Assembly: GCF_028686475.1 (NCBI RefSeq)
Contig: NZ_JAQUCA010000015.1
Span: 1-64,000 of the forward strand
Source of the DNA: Giesbergeria sp.
Lineage (GTDB): Bacteria; Pseudomonadota; Gammaproteobacteria; Burkholderiales; Burkholderiaceae_C
Direction: 5' to 3'
Length of the DNA: 64,000 nt
Part shown: piece after piece, positions 18,181 to 26,205 of the stretch
Numbering within the stretch: the stretch's first letter is position 1
Layout of the letters: every line of letters begins with the position of its first letter
Position numbers and translations under genes: made by a program
The notes under the pieces: model-generated
The model's input: only the letters and a program-made list of their open reading frames with translations
Told to the model about the DNA's origin: nothing
Databases searched by the model: none

Positions 18181-18726
18181 TTAGGCGGTAGTATTTTGCA
18201 GGGTTTCAGCTTGCGTTGTCACCCGTGTTAAGCTGCTCAACTCATCGAGTGATAATACTTCATTCACATTGAGCAGAATAACAAAATGACCATTGACCTT
18301 GCCCATGCCTTCGATGAAATCAGTACGAATCTTGGCCCCAAAAGCGGGGGCAGGTTCGATTTCACTGCGTGGAATTTCCAATACTGCATTCACGGCATCT
18401 ACCACTACACCCATGTCATGACTGGTATCGCCCGTTTTAACCTCCACAATCACAATGCAGGTTTTTTTGCTCACTGCCCCCGGCTTTTTACCAAAGCGCA
18501 CCGCTAAATCTAACACTGGTAATACAGCACCGCGCAGGTTAATGACACCCCGAATACACTCGGGCATCATCGGTACTTCAGTTAAGCCGTTGTACTCAAT
18601 AATTTCTTTAATGCACAAAATACCAATAGCAAAAGGCTCACCATTGAGTAAAAATGTCAGATATTGCTGATTTTCTTGGGTAGCAGTGCTGGTCGTTTTC
18701 GCCGACATGGGGGCAATTTGGTTCAT
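18181..18726 (-). CDS. cheW: Chemotaxis coupling protein CheW
   Basis: CheW links receptors to CheA in the signalling array. The 181-residue protein has the SH3-like CheW fold segments YLTFLLNGEPFAIGI, IKEIIEY, RGVINLRGAVLPVLDL and GVVVDAVNAVLEIP. A good AAAGG lies seven bases before the ATG. It lies between the two large receptor genes, 11 bases after the upstream receptor's stop. Confidence 0.95.
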   Translation of the reverse strand: MNQIAPMSAKTTSTATQENQQYLTFLLNGEPFAIGILCIKEIIEYNGLTEVPMMPECIRGVINLRGAVLPVLDLAVRFGKKPGAVSKKTCIVIVEVKTGDTSHDMGVVVDAVNAVLEIPRSEIEPAPAFGAKIRTDFIEGMGKVNGHFVILLNVNEVLSLDELSSLTRVTTQAETLQNTTA

Positions 18727-18737
18727 GGAGCAGCCTT

Positions 18738-21647
18738 TTAAAATTTGGTAAATTTGCTTTCGTCAATTTCCGTATCGCCCGCATCCAAGGTACCCGCACT
18801 TCCCAATCCGGCGGACTCCATAAATGCCTTGGCTGGCGTGCTATTGCCTAATTTGCGCGCACTTATTTTGGCATGGGCTGCACTGCTTGTCGCTGTGGTT
18901 CTGGAGGCATGGGCGACTGGCTTGTGCAACTGATGGCCACTGCCTTGAATTTTGAAGAATGCCATTGTTTGCTGCAACTGTTGCACTTGGCCGCTCATTT
19001 CTTCTGCGGTGGCGGCCAGTTCTTCCGAACTGGAGGCATTTTGCTGTGTGGTTTGGCTCAATTGGCTGATGGCCGAATTAATTTGGCTGGCCCCAGAGGA
19101 TTGCTCCTCAGAAGCGGCGGTAATCTCTTGTACCAAATCAGAGGTTTTCTTAATGCTGGGGACAATTTCGTCCAGCAGTTTGCCCGCTTTTTCCGCCAAA
19201 TCAACACTCGAACCCGCGACTTCGCCAATTTCTTGCGCTGCCACTTGGCTGCGCTCGGCCAGTTTACGCACTTCAGCGGCTACCACAGCAAAACCCTTGC
19301 CATGCTCTCCGGCACGGGCTGCTTCAATCGCCGCATTCAGGGCCAGCAAATTGGTTTGGTAAGCAATATCGTCGATAATACCGATTTTCTTGGCAATTTG
19401 CTTCATAGCAGCTACCGTTGCTGCAACCGATTCACCGCCTTCGGTGGCTTGTTTGGCCGCTTGGCTGGCCATGCCATCGGTGACTTTGGCATTTTCGGTA
19501 TTTTGCGAGATGGAAGAAGTCATCTGCTCAATCGAAGCGCTGGTTTCTTCTACACTGGCCGCTTGCTCGCTGGAGGCTTGCGACAATGATTGTGCGGTAG
19601 CACTGACCTGGTCCGAGGCATTGGACAATGCCTCAGTAGCATTCAGTACTTCGGCAATCACGCTGGCCATCTTACCCACTGCACTATTGACCCTATTTTT
19701 CAGCTCACGCAAATCACCTTGGTAATTGCCATCGACACTGCGCGTTAAATCGCCTTGCTCAACGGCACCCAGCACCGTACTCACTTCGTTGACGGGTTGT
19801 ACCACGGCTTCTAGGGTGGCATTAATACCTTCAATGACTTTACGGAAATCACCCAAATGCTTCGCTGCATCGGCACGCACCGATAATTTACCCTCTAAGG
19901 TGGCTTGCGACAGCATTTTAGCATCGGCTACCAAAGCACCCACGGCACGAATTACATCCAGCAAGCTCTTGGCCAAAATATCTTGCTCAGAGCGTACCTT
20001 CACTGACACCGATAAATCACCCTTGGAAATAGACTGTGCAGCGACTGCTTGTTGATTGGTGGCTTCAATGCAGGCATTCAAATTATTTTTAATGGTATTG
20101 AAATCACCATTGTAGCTATCGGTAATAATCGGAGGCACGTCACCGACTGCAATACGGGCAACATAACTGGCCGCCACATTCAGCGGCCCAATCACGGCAT
20201 CCAGAGTTTCATTGACACCTTGCACAATTTTACGGAAATCACCTTGATGTTTGCTGGCATCGGCACGGGTGGCCAATTTTCCATCCACCGCAGCCTTAGA
20301 CAGCATGGCGGCATCGGTCACCAAAGCATTGACGGCTTCAATACAGGTATTGAGGTTATTTTTGAGTGTATTGAAATCGCCGTTATAACTGTCAGTGATT
20401 TTAGCTGGAATAGCACCACGCGAAATATCATCGACATATTTGGCAGCAACGTTCAGTGGCCCAATCACGGCATCCAGGGTTTCATTGACACCCTGTACAA
20501 TTTTACGAAAATCACCCTGGTGTTTGCTGGCATCGGCACGGGTGGCTAATTTACCATCCACCGCAGCTTTAGATAATATAGTTGCATCACTGACCAAAGC
20601 ATTAACGGCATCAATACAGGTATTCAGGTTATTTTTAATGGTATTAAAATCGCCATTGTAGGTTTCAGTGATTTTGGCTGGAATGGCTCCATGCGAAATA
20701 TCATCGACATATTTGGCGGCTACATTCAGCGGCCCAATCACTGCATCCAGCGTATCATTAACCCCCTGCACAATTTTACGGAAATCACCTTGGTGTTGCG
20801 TTACATCAGCCCGTGTGGCCAGTTTTCCTTCTACTGCCGCCTTAGAGAGCAAGCTCGCATCAGCCATCATGGCTTGAACCGCTGCTTGCATAGAGCGCAA
20901 TGATTGCGCCAGCACACCCATTTCATCTTGTTGATTCAGTGTCAGTGCATTGCCAAAATTACCCGCAGCCATATCATTGGCATGGTTCATCAATTGGCGT
21001 GTGGGTTCGGTAATACTGCGCGTAATCAGCCAACCTAAGACAGCACTCAAAGCAGCAGCAGCCACCGCTAAAATGAGCAATAAACGCTCGGCAGCTGAGG
21101 CCAATTCTTCTGCCTCTTTGCCACGGCTCACAATCAATGCGGTCTGCCCCTCTGCCATTGCATGTACGGCAGCGATATAGTCTGCTTGGCTTGCACGCAA
21201 GGCACCCGAAAGCATAGCGGTAGCTTCTTCGCGTTGACCGGCTTTAATAAAAGCAATATAGCGCTCCATGTCTTTCACATAAGCAGCCCTAACATCTTTC
21301 ACCTTTTGCAGTGCCGCTTGTCCAGCATCAGTTTCGAGCATTTTTTCTAATTTAGCGACATTTTCAGTGACCTGCTTGCTTTGTGCTGGCAGACGATCCA
21401 GTTCTTTTTGTACCTCTTCGTCTTTGAAAATATGAATGTTGCGTATAATACGCGCATTGACATTAATGGCTTCAATGATTCCGTTGGCTATGACTGTTTT
21501 TGGAAAATCTTGTTGCACCAAAGATCGAATATCGCCATTAATTTGATTGATGCGTGACATGCCAATACCGACCACGACAACCAAAAAGATTAACATGGCT
21601 GAAAAGCCAATTGCTAATCGAGTGCCAATTTTCATATTTCCAAACAT
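18738..21647 (-). CDS. Methyl-accepting chemotaxis receptor with a three-unit HAMP-type repeat array (969 aa)
   Basis: Two membrane helices (about 12-32 and 188-208) bracket a four-helix-bundle sensor domain of about 150 residues. After a canonical HAMP (209-262), residues 267-357, 358-448 and 449-539 are three consecutive 91-residue units, each starting LSKAAV(E/D)GKLATRAD; a degenerate fourth follows. The signalling domain (about 660-900) with [17 protein letters not shown] is almost identical to that of the 834-residue receptor. The protein ends [11 protein letters not shown]. The ATG at 21647 has AGAAAG upstream and lies 23 bases after cheA. The long repeat array probably relays and converts signals between membrane and tip. 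Confidence 0.93.
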   Translation of the reverse strand: MFGNMKIGTRLAIGFSAMLIFLVVVVGIGMSRINQINGDIRSLVQQDFPKTVIANGIIEAINVNARIIRNIHIFKDEEVQKELDRLPAQSKQVTENVAKLEKMLETDAGQAALQKVKDVRAAYVKDMERYIAFIKAGQREEATAMLSGALRASQADYIAAVHAMAEGQTALIVSRGKEAEELASAAERLLLILAVAAAALSAVLGWLITRSITEPTRQLMNHANDMAAGNFGNALTLNQQDEMGVLAQSLRSMQAAVQAMMADASLLSKAAVEGKLATRADVTQHQGDFRKIVQGVNDTLDAVIGPLNVAAKYVDDISHGAIPAKITETYNGDFNTIKNNLNTCIDAVNALVSDATILSKAAVDGKLATRADASKHQGDFRKIVQGVNETLDAVIGPLNVAAKYVDDISRGAIPAKITDSYNGDFNTLKNNLNTCIEAVNALVTDAAMLSKAAVDGKLATRADASKHQGDFRKIVQGVNETLDAVIGPLNVAASYVARIAVGDVPPIITDSYNGDFNTIKNNLNACIEATNQQAVAAQSISKGDLSVSVKVRSEQDILAKSLLDVIRAVGALVADAKMLSQATLEGKLSVRADAAKHLGDFRKVIEGINATLEAVVQPVNEVSTVLGAVEQGDLTRSVDGNYQGDLRELKNRVNSAVGKMASVIAEVLNATEALSNASDQVSATAQSLSQASSEQAASVEETSASIEQMTSSISQNTENAKVTDGMASQAAKQATEGGESVAATVAAMKQIAKKIGIIDDIAYQTNLLALNAAIEAARAGEHGKGFAVVAAEVRKLAERSQVAAQEIGEVAGSSVDLAEKAGKLLDEIVPSIKKTSDLVQEITAASEEQSSGASQINSAISQLSQTTQQNASSSEELAATAEEMSGQVQQLQQTMAFFKIQGSGHQLHKPVAHASRTTATSSAAHAKISARKLGNSTPAKAFMESAGLGSAGTLDAGDTEIDESKFTKF
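20031..20849 (-). repeat. Three tandem 273-bp direct repeats inside the 969-aa receptor gene
   Basis: Units at 20577-20849, 20304-20576 and 20031-20303 encode successive 91-residue HAMP-type segments with no length change. Units 1 and 2 are highly similar throughout; unit 3 matches until about residue 495 and then switches to the version found in the neighbouring receptor. The identity is high enough to allow unequal recombination. Confidence 0.85.
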
Positions 21648-21670
21648 AGAATTTCTTTCTGGTTCCGATG

Positions 21671-23869
21671 TCAAGTTTTTGGCAATAGATGATTTAAATC
21701 ATCGCCAGAGATTCCGTTTTTTTTGCGCTCTGCATGGCCTTGGGTGGCTTGCTGTATCAAAGCAGGCACATCCAAAATCAAGGCCACCTCACCGCTGCCT
21801 AAAATGGTAGAACCACTGATACAGCGCGCTTGGTTAAATAATTTGCCCAGGGGCTTGATGACGGTTTGAAACTCACCCAACAGGGTATCCACCACCAGCC
21901 CAGCTTTTTGCCCTGAATGCTTCAGTACCACAATATTTTCACGGCGCTTGGGCGGGGTGCGTATATCAAACAGCTCACGCAGTCGAATAAATGGCAAAAT
22001 TTCACCCCGCAGATTGGTGTAATTGTGGCCTGGCTCTTCAGAAAAAGCCACACATTCTTCAATCATGTCCAATGGAATAGCAAACACCGAGGTATCCACT
22101 TCGACCAAAAATCCATCAATAATGGCCAAGGTCAAGGGCAAGCGAATTGACACCGTAGTGCCTTGCCCTTCGGTGCTTTGAATGGCCACACTACCGCGCA
22201 AAGCTGCAATATTGCGTTTCACTACATCTAAACCTACACCACGGCCAGACAGGTTAGAAACTTTATCGGCGGTAGAAAACCCTGGCTCAAAAATAAGGGC
22301 ATAGACTTCGCTGTCGGTTAGGTGGTGGCCTGACTCCAGCAAGCCTCGCTCAATCGCTTTGCTGAGAATTTTTTCACGCTTGAGGCCACCTCCATCATCT
22401 TCTACGGTAATAACAATGCTGCCAGAATCATGGAAAGCATTGAGACGCAAACTGCCTTGGGCGGGTTTTCCTCGGGCTTGGCGCTCGGCTGCGGATTCAA
22501 TGCCGTGGTCCATTGAGTTGCGAACCAAGTGCATTAACGGGTCGCCGATTTTCTCGACCACGGTTTTATCGAGTTCAGTGTCTTCGCCGTTGATAAGCAA
22601 AACAATGTCTTTGCCCAATTCGCGCGAAACATCGTGTACCACACGCTGAAAGCGGCTAAAGGTGGCCCCAATTTTGACCATCCGCAGTTGCAAAGCGCTG
22701 TCGCGCACCTCTTCTACCAAACCAGACAATTTAGAGGTGTGTTCTTGTAATTCGGTGATGTTGGCACGCTGCGCTACCAAATTCACACCAGCACCGACAA
22801 TAATCAGTTCGCCCACCAAGTTAATCAGTTGGTCTAGTTTATCGGCATCAATGCGGATGGAGCGGCTTTCTTGGGCGTGCATCTCCTTGACTTGGGCTTG
22901 TTTTTTGATAGCAGCTTCTACGATTTCGGGCGGGACGGATTGCTGCTCTAGTAGTACCTTGCCCAGCAGTGGCGCAGGGGGGAGTGATGCGGCCTGTGTT
23001 TGCAAGGCCATGTCCAGTTCTTGCTGGGTCAGGGCACCGCAATGCACCATCATCTCGCCAATGCGGGCGGAGGCTTCGTGCGATTCTTGCTCTAGGATGC
23101 GGATGTAATCGCTGGTGCGGCTGTGGGGAGGCAAAATTTGCAGCTGGCAATCATCGCGTACAAATTCAAACACGCCCTCGATGGTAGTTTTGGTGGCGTT
23201 GCTGCTGAATTCAATTTCATAGCCCAGATAGCAATCTTCGGGGTCCATGTCGGCGGCATCGGGTAGCTTGTCCTCCAGCACCAGCATTTCCACAATTTGC
23301 CCCAAGGTTTGCAAAAAGCGAAAAAACGACAGGGGGTCCATGCCATTGCGTAGCACGTTGGGCGCAAAGCGTACCGAAATATGCCAGTGGTCTTGGGGTG
23401 AGGCGGCAGAGGGCAGGCGTTGTGCGGTGGGCGCTGGCGTAGCAGCAAGGCCCGAGCTGGTGGGCGCGGCGGGTGCGGCGGCCAAATAGCTACGCAGTTG
23501 CTCTAACAACGGTGCCCCTTGTGCCGTGAGCGTGGCATCCGAAGTATCTTGCCCGGTGGCTACCGCATCAATCAGGGCGCTGATATGGTCACAGCAGGAG
23601 AGTAACAGGGCAATGAGTTGGTCTGAGATGGTGACCCGACCATCGCGCACGCGGTCTAGGACGCTTTCGGCCACATGGGTAAATGCCACTACGCCATCGA
23701 GGCTAAACAGCCCTGAGGAGCCTTTGATGGTGTGCGCTGCCCGAAAAATAGCGTTGATGAGTTCGGTTTTTTCTTCGGCCTGCTCTAGGGTGAGCAGGGA
23801 ATTTTCCATGTCTTCGAGCAGCTCTCGGCTTTCGACAATGAAGGTTTGCAGGGCTTGGTCGAGGTTCAT
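21671..23869 (-). CDS. cheA: Chemotaxis histidine kinase CheA with an inserted MshEN-like segment
   Basis: CheA phosphorylates CheY and CheB under receptor control. The 732-residue protein has an HPt domain with H46 ([12 protein letters not shown]), an Ala/Pro linker and a P2-like domain (about 162-262). The dimerisation helices (about 335-395) and the ATPase follow, with [19 protein letters not shown] and GRGVGLDVV, and a CheW-like regulatory domain closes the protein. Residues 269-326 are extra: [20 protein letters not shown] and [12 protein letters not shown] form a duplicated motif like the MshEN/GspE N-terminal domain. The start at 23869 is chosen for AAAGG upstream; a GTG nine bases earlier is in frame. 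Confidence 0.95.
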   Translation of the reverse strand: MNLDQALQTFIVESRELLEDMENSLLTLEQAEEKTELINAIFRAAHTIKGSSGLFSLDGVVAFTHVAESVLDRVRDGRVTISDQLIALLLSCCDHISALIDAVATGQDTSDATLTAQGAPLLEQLRSYLAAAPAAPTSSGLAATPAPTAQRLPSAASPQDHWHISVRFAPNVLRNGMDPLSFFRFLQTLGQIVEMLVLEDKLPDAADMDPEDCYLGYEIEFSSNATKTTIEGVFEFVRDDCQLQILPPHSRTSDYIRILEQESHEASARIGEMMVHCGALTQQELDMALQTQAASLPPAPLLGKVLLEQQSVPPEIVEAAIKKQAQVKEMHAQESRSIRIDADKLDQLINLVGELIIVGAGVNLVAQRANITELQEHTSKLSGLVEEVRDSALQLRMVKIGATFSRFQRVVHDVSRELGKDIVLLINGEDTELDKTVVEKIGDPLMHLVRNSMDHGIESAAERQARGKPAQGSLRLNAFHDSGSIVITVEDDGGGLKREKILSKAIERGLLESGHHLTDSEVYALIFEPGFSTADKVSNLSGRGVGLDVVKRNIAALRGSVAIQSTEGQGTTVSIRLPLTLAIIDGFLVEVDTSVFAIPLDMIEECVAFSEEPGHNYTNLRGEILPFIRLRELFDIRTPPKRRENIVVLKHSGQKAGLVVDTLLGEFQTVIKPLGKLFNQARCISGSTILGSGEVALILDVPALIQQATQGHAERKKNGISGDDLNHLLPKT

Positions 23870-23901
23870 AAAAAACACCTTTGCCGGGAGTGCCCCTGTG
23901 C

Positions 23902-24237
23902 TTAATGGCGCGCTGAAGTGGGCGGCGGCTGTGCGATGACTAAATCATCACCAAAATAGGCGGCTAAATTGAGCAAATCAAATACATTCAGCACCGCCGG
24001 GCTGTGGCCCATGAGGCGCAATTGCCCGTCTTGCTTGCGGGCAGTGCGCTTGGCCAATATCAGCAGTTGCAAGCCCGCAGTATCCAACTCTGTGACACCC
24101 GAGAGATCAACTTCTAGCGTGGCGCCGGGTTGTTGTAAAGGCTCAAGTAACAGCTGCTTGAGTTCTGCGGCGCGGTAAATGGTCATTTCGCCAGCCATAC
24201 GCAAGCTGGTGTGGGGGGCGGCGGCAGTCGTAGTCAT
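23902..24237 (-). CDS. STAS-domain protein (anti-sigma-factor-antagonist type)
   Basis: 111 residues forming one STAS domain: GEMTIYRAAELKQLL, LEVDLSGVTELDTAGLQLL and the closing helix VLNVFDLLNL. The position that is phosphorylated in SpoIIAA-like proteins falls in the ELDTAGLQ loop, where Thr could serve. STAS proteins usually bind partner-switch kinases or other regulators. Lying between cheY and cheA, it may tie a partner-switch or stress input to the chemotaxis array. No matching anti-sigma kinase or phosphatase is in the window. No good ribosome-binding site precedes the ATG. Confidence 0.85.
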   Translation of the reverse strand: MTTTAAAPHTSLRMAGEMTIYRAAELKQLLLEPLQQPGATLEVDLSGVTELDTAGLQLLILAKRTARKQDGQLRLMGHSPAVLNVFDLLNLAAYFGDDLVIAQPPPTSARH

Positions 24238-24259
24238 GGTGTGCAGACGACGTTAAAGT

Positions 24260-24628
24260 TTAAGGCAAACACAATTTTTGTACCGCACCCAGCATTTGCT
24301 CGGGTTTGAAGGGTTTTACCACCCAAGCCTTGGCCCCTGCCGCTTGGCCTTCGCGTTTTTTGGATTCATCGGACTCGGTGGTGAGCATGATGATGGGCGT
24401 GAAGCGGTAATTGGCCAGTTGTTTCACCGCTTTGACAAAACTGATGCCATCCATCACGGGCATGTTGACATCGCTGATGATGAGATGCACTTTTTGCCCA
24501 GTCAATTTATCTAAGGCATCTTTGCCGTCTTTGGCTTCAATCACCTCGTAGCCAGCACCGCGCAAGGCAATGCCAACTACCATACGGATAGAGGCGGAAT
24601 CGTCAACAATCATGATTGTTTTGGCCAT
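24260..24628 (-). CDS. cheY: Chemotaxis response regulator CheY
   Basis: A single-domain receiver of 122 residues with the acidic pocket D9/D10, phosphoacceptor D53 (IISDVNMPVMDG), T83/T84 (MLTTESDES) and K105 (VVKPFKP). Phospho-CheY would act on a motor or other output not encoded here. AGGAGG sits close before the ATG. It starts eight bases after the stop of the first receptor gene of the operon. Confidence 0.95.
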   Translation of the reverse strand: MAKTIMIVDDSASIRMVVGIALRGAGYEVIEAKDGKDALDKLTGQKVHLIISDVNMPVMDGISFVKAVKQLANYRFTPIIMLTTESDESKKREGQAAGAKAWVVKPFKPEQMLGAVQKLCLP

Positions 24629-24636
24629 TTTCCCTC

Positions 24637-25845
24637 CTAGAAGAAAGTAATATCGTCGTCCGCAGCGGACGGGGTTGTGGGGGTGGCGGTTTTTTCTGCC
24701 CCAGCCTTGTTAGCACTGGAGGGGGCGATGTTTTTTTGCTCGTGCGCCAAATGCTGGTCTTTCATGACGTAGCTTTTACGCATTTCGGCCAAAAATTCTT
24801 CAGAATTGAGCGCGGCGACATTGCCCTGTTGTAGGCAGTCTTGCTCGTGTTCGGCAAAGTAGGTTGGAATGCGACCAATGTTTTGCTCTACTTGTACCAA
24901 AATTTGACTGACCCGGTCTTGGAATTGCAAATTGACCAAAGCCTCGCCAATTTCGCCATGAATGGCCATGCTTTCTTGCTTGAGCAAATCGCTGGAGGCC
25001 ATCAGGCCACCGGCAATGTTGCGGAAATTTTCTACCACTGTGGTGATGCGCTCTTGCGAGGCTTGCATGGCTTGGTCTTCTTGGTTGACCGATTGTTGCG
25101 CCGTTTGGCAGGTGTTGGTGATGGCTTCGCTAATCACCTTGACCATGCTGGCAATGCGCTGGCCGGTTTCGCCCGATTGGTTAGACAACATGCGAAACTC
25201 TTTGGCCACCACCGAGAAACCCCGACCATGCTCGCCAGAGCGGGCAGCTTCGATAGCGGCGTTGAGGGCCAGCAAGTTGGTTTGGGCGGCAATTTTGGCG
25301 ACATCGGTCGCCATGTCTTCTAATTGTTTGGTGAACTGGTTGAGCGATTGCACCTGCTCTAACATGCCCGCCATGCTGTGCATGGCCGAAGTTTGCGAGG
25401 CCAGCACTTGGGTAAGTTCTTGTTGGCTTTGTGCCAACACCTGCACCAAATCAAGGCCTTGGCTATCGCCCGAGGTGGTGGCTTGGCTGGCGGCAGAAAC
25501 GGTGTTTTCTAGGCGCTGCACAATTTCGCTGAAACGCAGCGTCAGGGCGGTAATGGCCGATTCCATCTGCGTGCGCGAGTTGCTGATATGCCCGGCCCAG
25601 ACCGGGGTAACTTTTTCGCTAAATTCGCGCTGGCCAGCTAAAAATTGAGCCAATAAGGCGGCTTGCTGGCGGCTGTGTTGCGCGTGGATAAGCCAGCCTA
25701 GCCCAGCACCAGCCAGCAGCAAGACCACAGCCAACAGCCAAGCCAGCCAGCCAGTGCTACCTACCAGCAGCACGGCCAAAGCGCCCGCTAAACCGAGCAG
25801 GGCTGAAAACCAGAAAGTCGAATTATTCCAGTCGGAGTGAATCAA
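24637..25845 (-). CDS. Methyl-accepting chemotaxis-type protein with two short membrane helices and no periplasmic domain (402 aa)
   Basis: First gene of the chemotaxis operon. Residues 10-28 and 33-53 are hydrophobic and almost adjacent, leaving no sensor domain outside the membrane. The signalling hairpin has [20 protein letters not shown] at the tip. The C-terminus ends in a Thr/Ala/Pro-rich tail and DDDITFF. The start is a TTG at 25845 with AGGAG nine bases upstream; no in-frame ATG gives an alternative. It may sense cytoplasmic or membrane state rather than an external ligand. Confidence 0.88.
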   Translation of the reverse strand: MIHSDWNNSTFWFSALLGLAGALAVLLVGSTGWLAWLLAVVLLLAGAGLGWLIHAQHSRQQAALLAQFLAGQREFSEKVTPVWAGHISNSRTQMESAITALTLRFSEIVQRLENTVSAASQATTSGDSQGLDLVQVLAQSQQELTQVLASQTSAMHSMAGMLEQVQSLNQFTKQLEDMATDVAKIAAQTNLLALNAAIEAARSGEHGRGFSVVAKEFRMLSNQSGETGQRIASMVKVISEAITNTCQTAQQSVNQEDQAMQASQERITTVVENFRNIAGGLMASSDLLKQESMAIHGEIGEALVNLQFQDRVSQILVQVEQNIGRIPTYFAEHEQDCLQQGNVAALNSEEFLAEMRKSYVMKDQHLAHEQKNIAPSSANKAGAEKTATPTTPSAADDDITFF

Positions 25846-26013
25846 GAAATTTTTCTCCTGGGTGGATAATAAATAAAACCATGCTTTGTTGTGGGTGTAC
25901 CGTGATGTAACACAGTGACACAGTGCATAGGAATGCTACCAGCTTTTAATGTCCCTGAAGCCAAGCCCACAAGGGTAATAAGTGGTATGGCACTATGGGT
26001 AGGCAGCAAATAG
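25846..26013 (-). other. Leader region of the chemotaxis operon
   Basis: 168 bases between the tRNA-Val terminator and the first chemotaxis gene, with no convincing coding frame. I could not find a convincing sigma-70 or sigma-28 promoter by eye. The only clear element is the AGGAG ribosome-binding site close to 25845. The operon promoter is expected here. Confidence 0.4.
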
Positions 26014-26045
26014 AAAAGCCCCCAAGATTTCTCATGGAGGCTTTT
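26014..26045 (-). terminator. Terminator downstream of tRNA-Val
   Basis: On the minus strand AAAAGCCTCC pairs with GGGGGCTTTT across a 12-base loop, ending in a T-run. It starts six bases after the tRNA and separates it from the chemotaxis operon. Confidence 0.7.
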
Positions 26046-26050
26046 AAATC

Positions 26051-26126
26051 TGGTAGGCGCGATTGGAATCGAACCAACGACCCCCACCATGTCAAGGTGG
26101 TACTCTAACCAGCTGAGCTACGCGCC
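26051..26126 (-). tRNA. tRNA-Val (anticodon GAC)
   Basis: 76 bases on the minus strand with a seven-pair acceptor stem (GGCGCGT / ACGCGCC-like with one wobble), D-loop AGCTCAGCTGGTTAGAG, anticodon loop TTGACAT, T-loop GTTCGATTCC and an encoded CCA end. It is a single gene with its own terminator. Confidence 0.95.
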
Positions 26127-26205
26127 TCTGAATTAACAGAGAACGCTATTGTAGCAGCAAAAAACACGGTCTTGGCAATTGCTTGGCAATTTTTTGCCAA
26201 AAATC

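Noticed and set aside
18873-19589. 238-codon open frame antisense to the large receptor
   Set aside because: The same kind of frame appears antisense to the second receptor because the two genes are near-copies; no motif is present.
20031-20849. Regular repeats that might be taken for a CRISPR-like or minisatellite array
   Set aside because: The period is 273 bp with no unique spacers, and the repeats are in frame inside a chemoreceptor, so they are protein-domain repeats.
25842-26090. 82-codon frame running from the chemotaxis leader into tRNA-Val
   Set aside because: It overlaps a tRNA gene and its terminator and has no ribosome-binding site.
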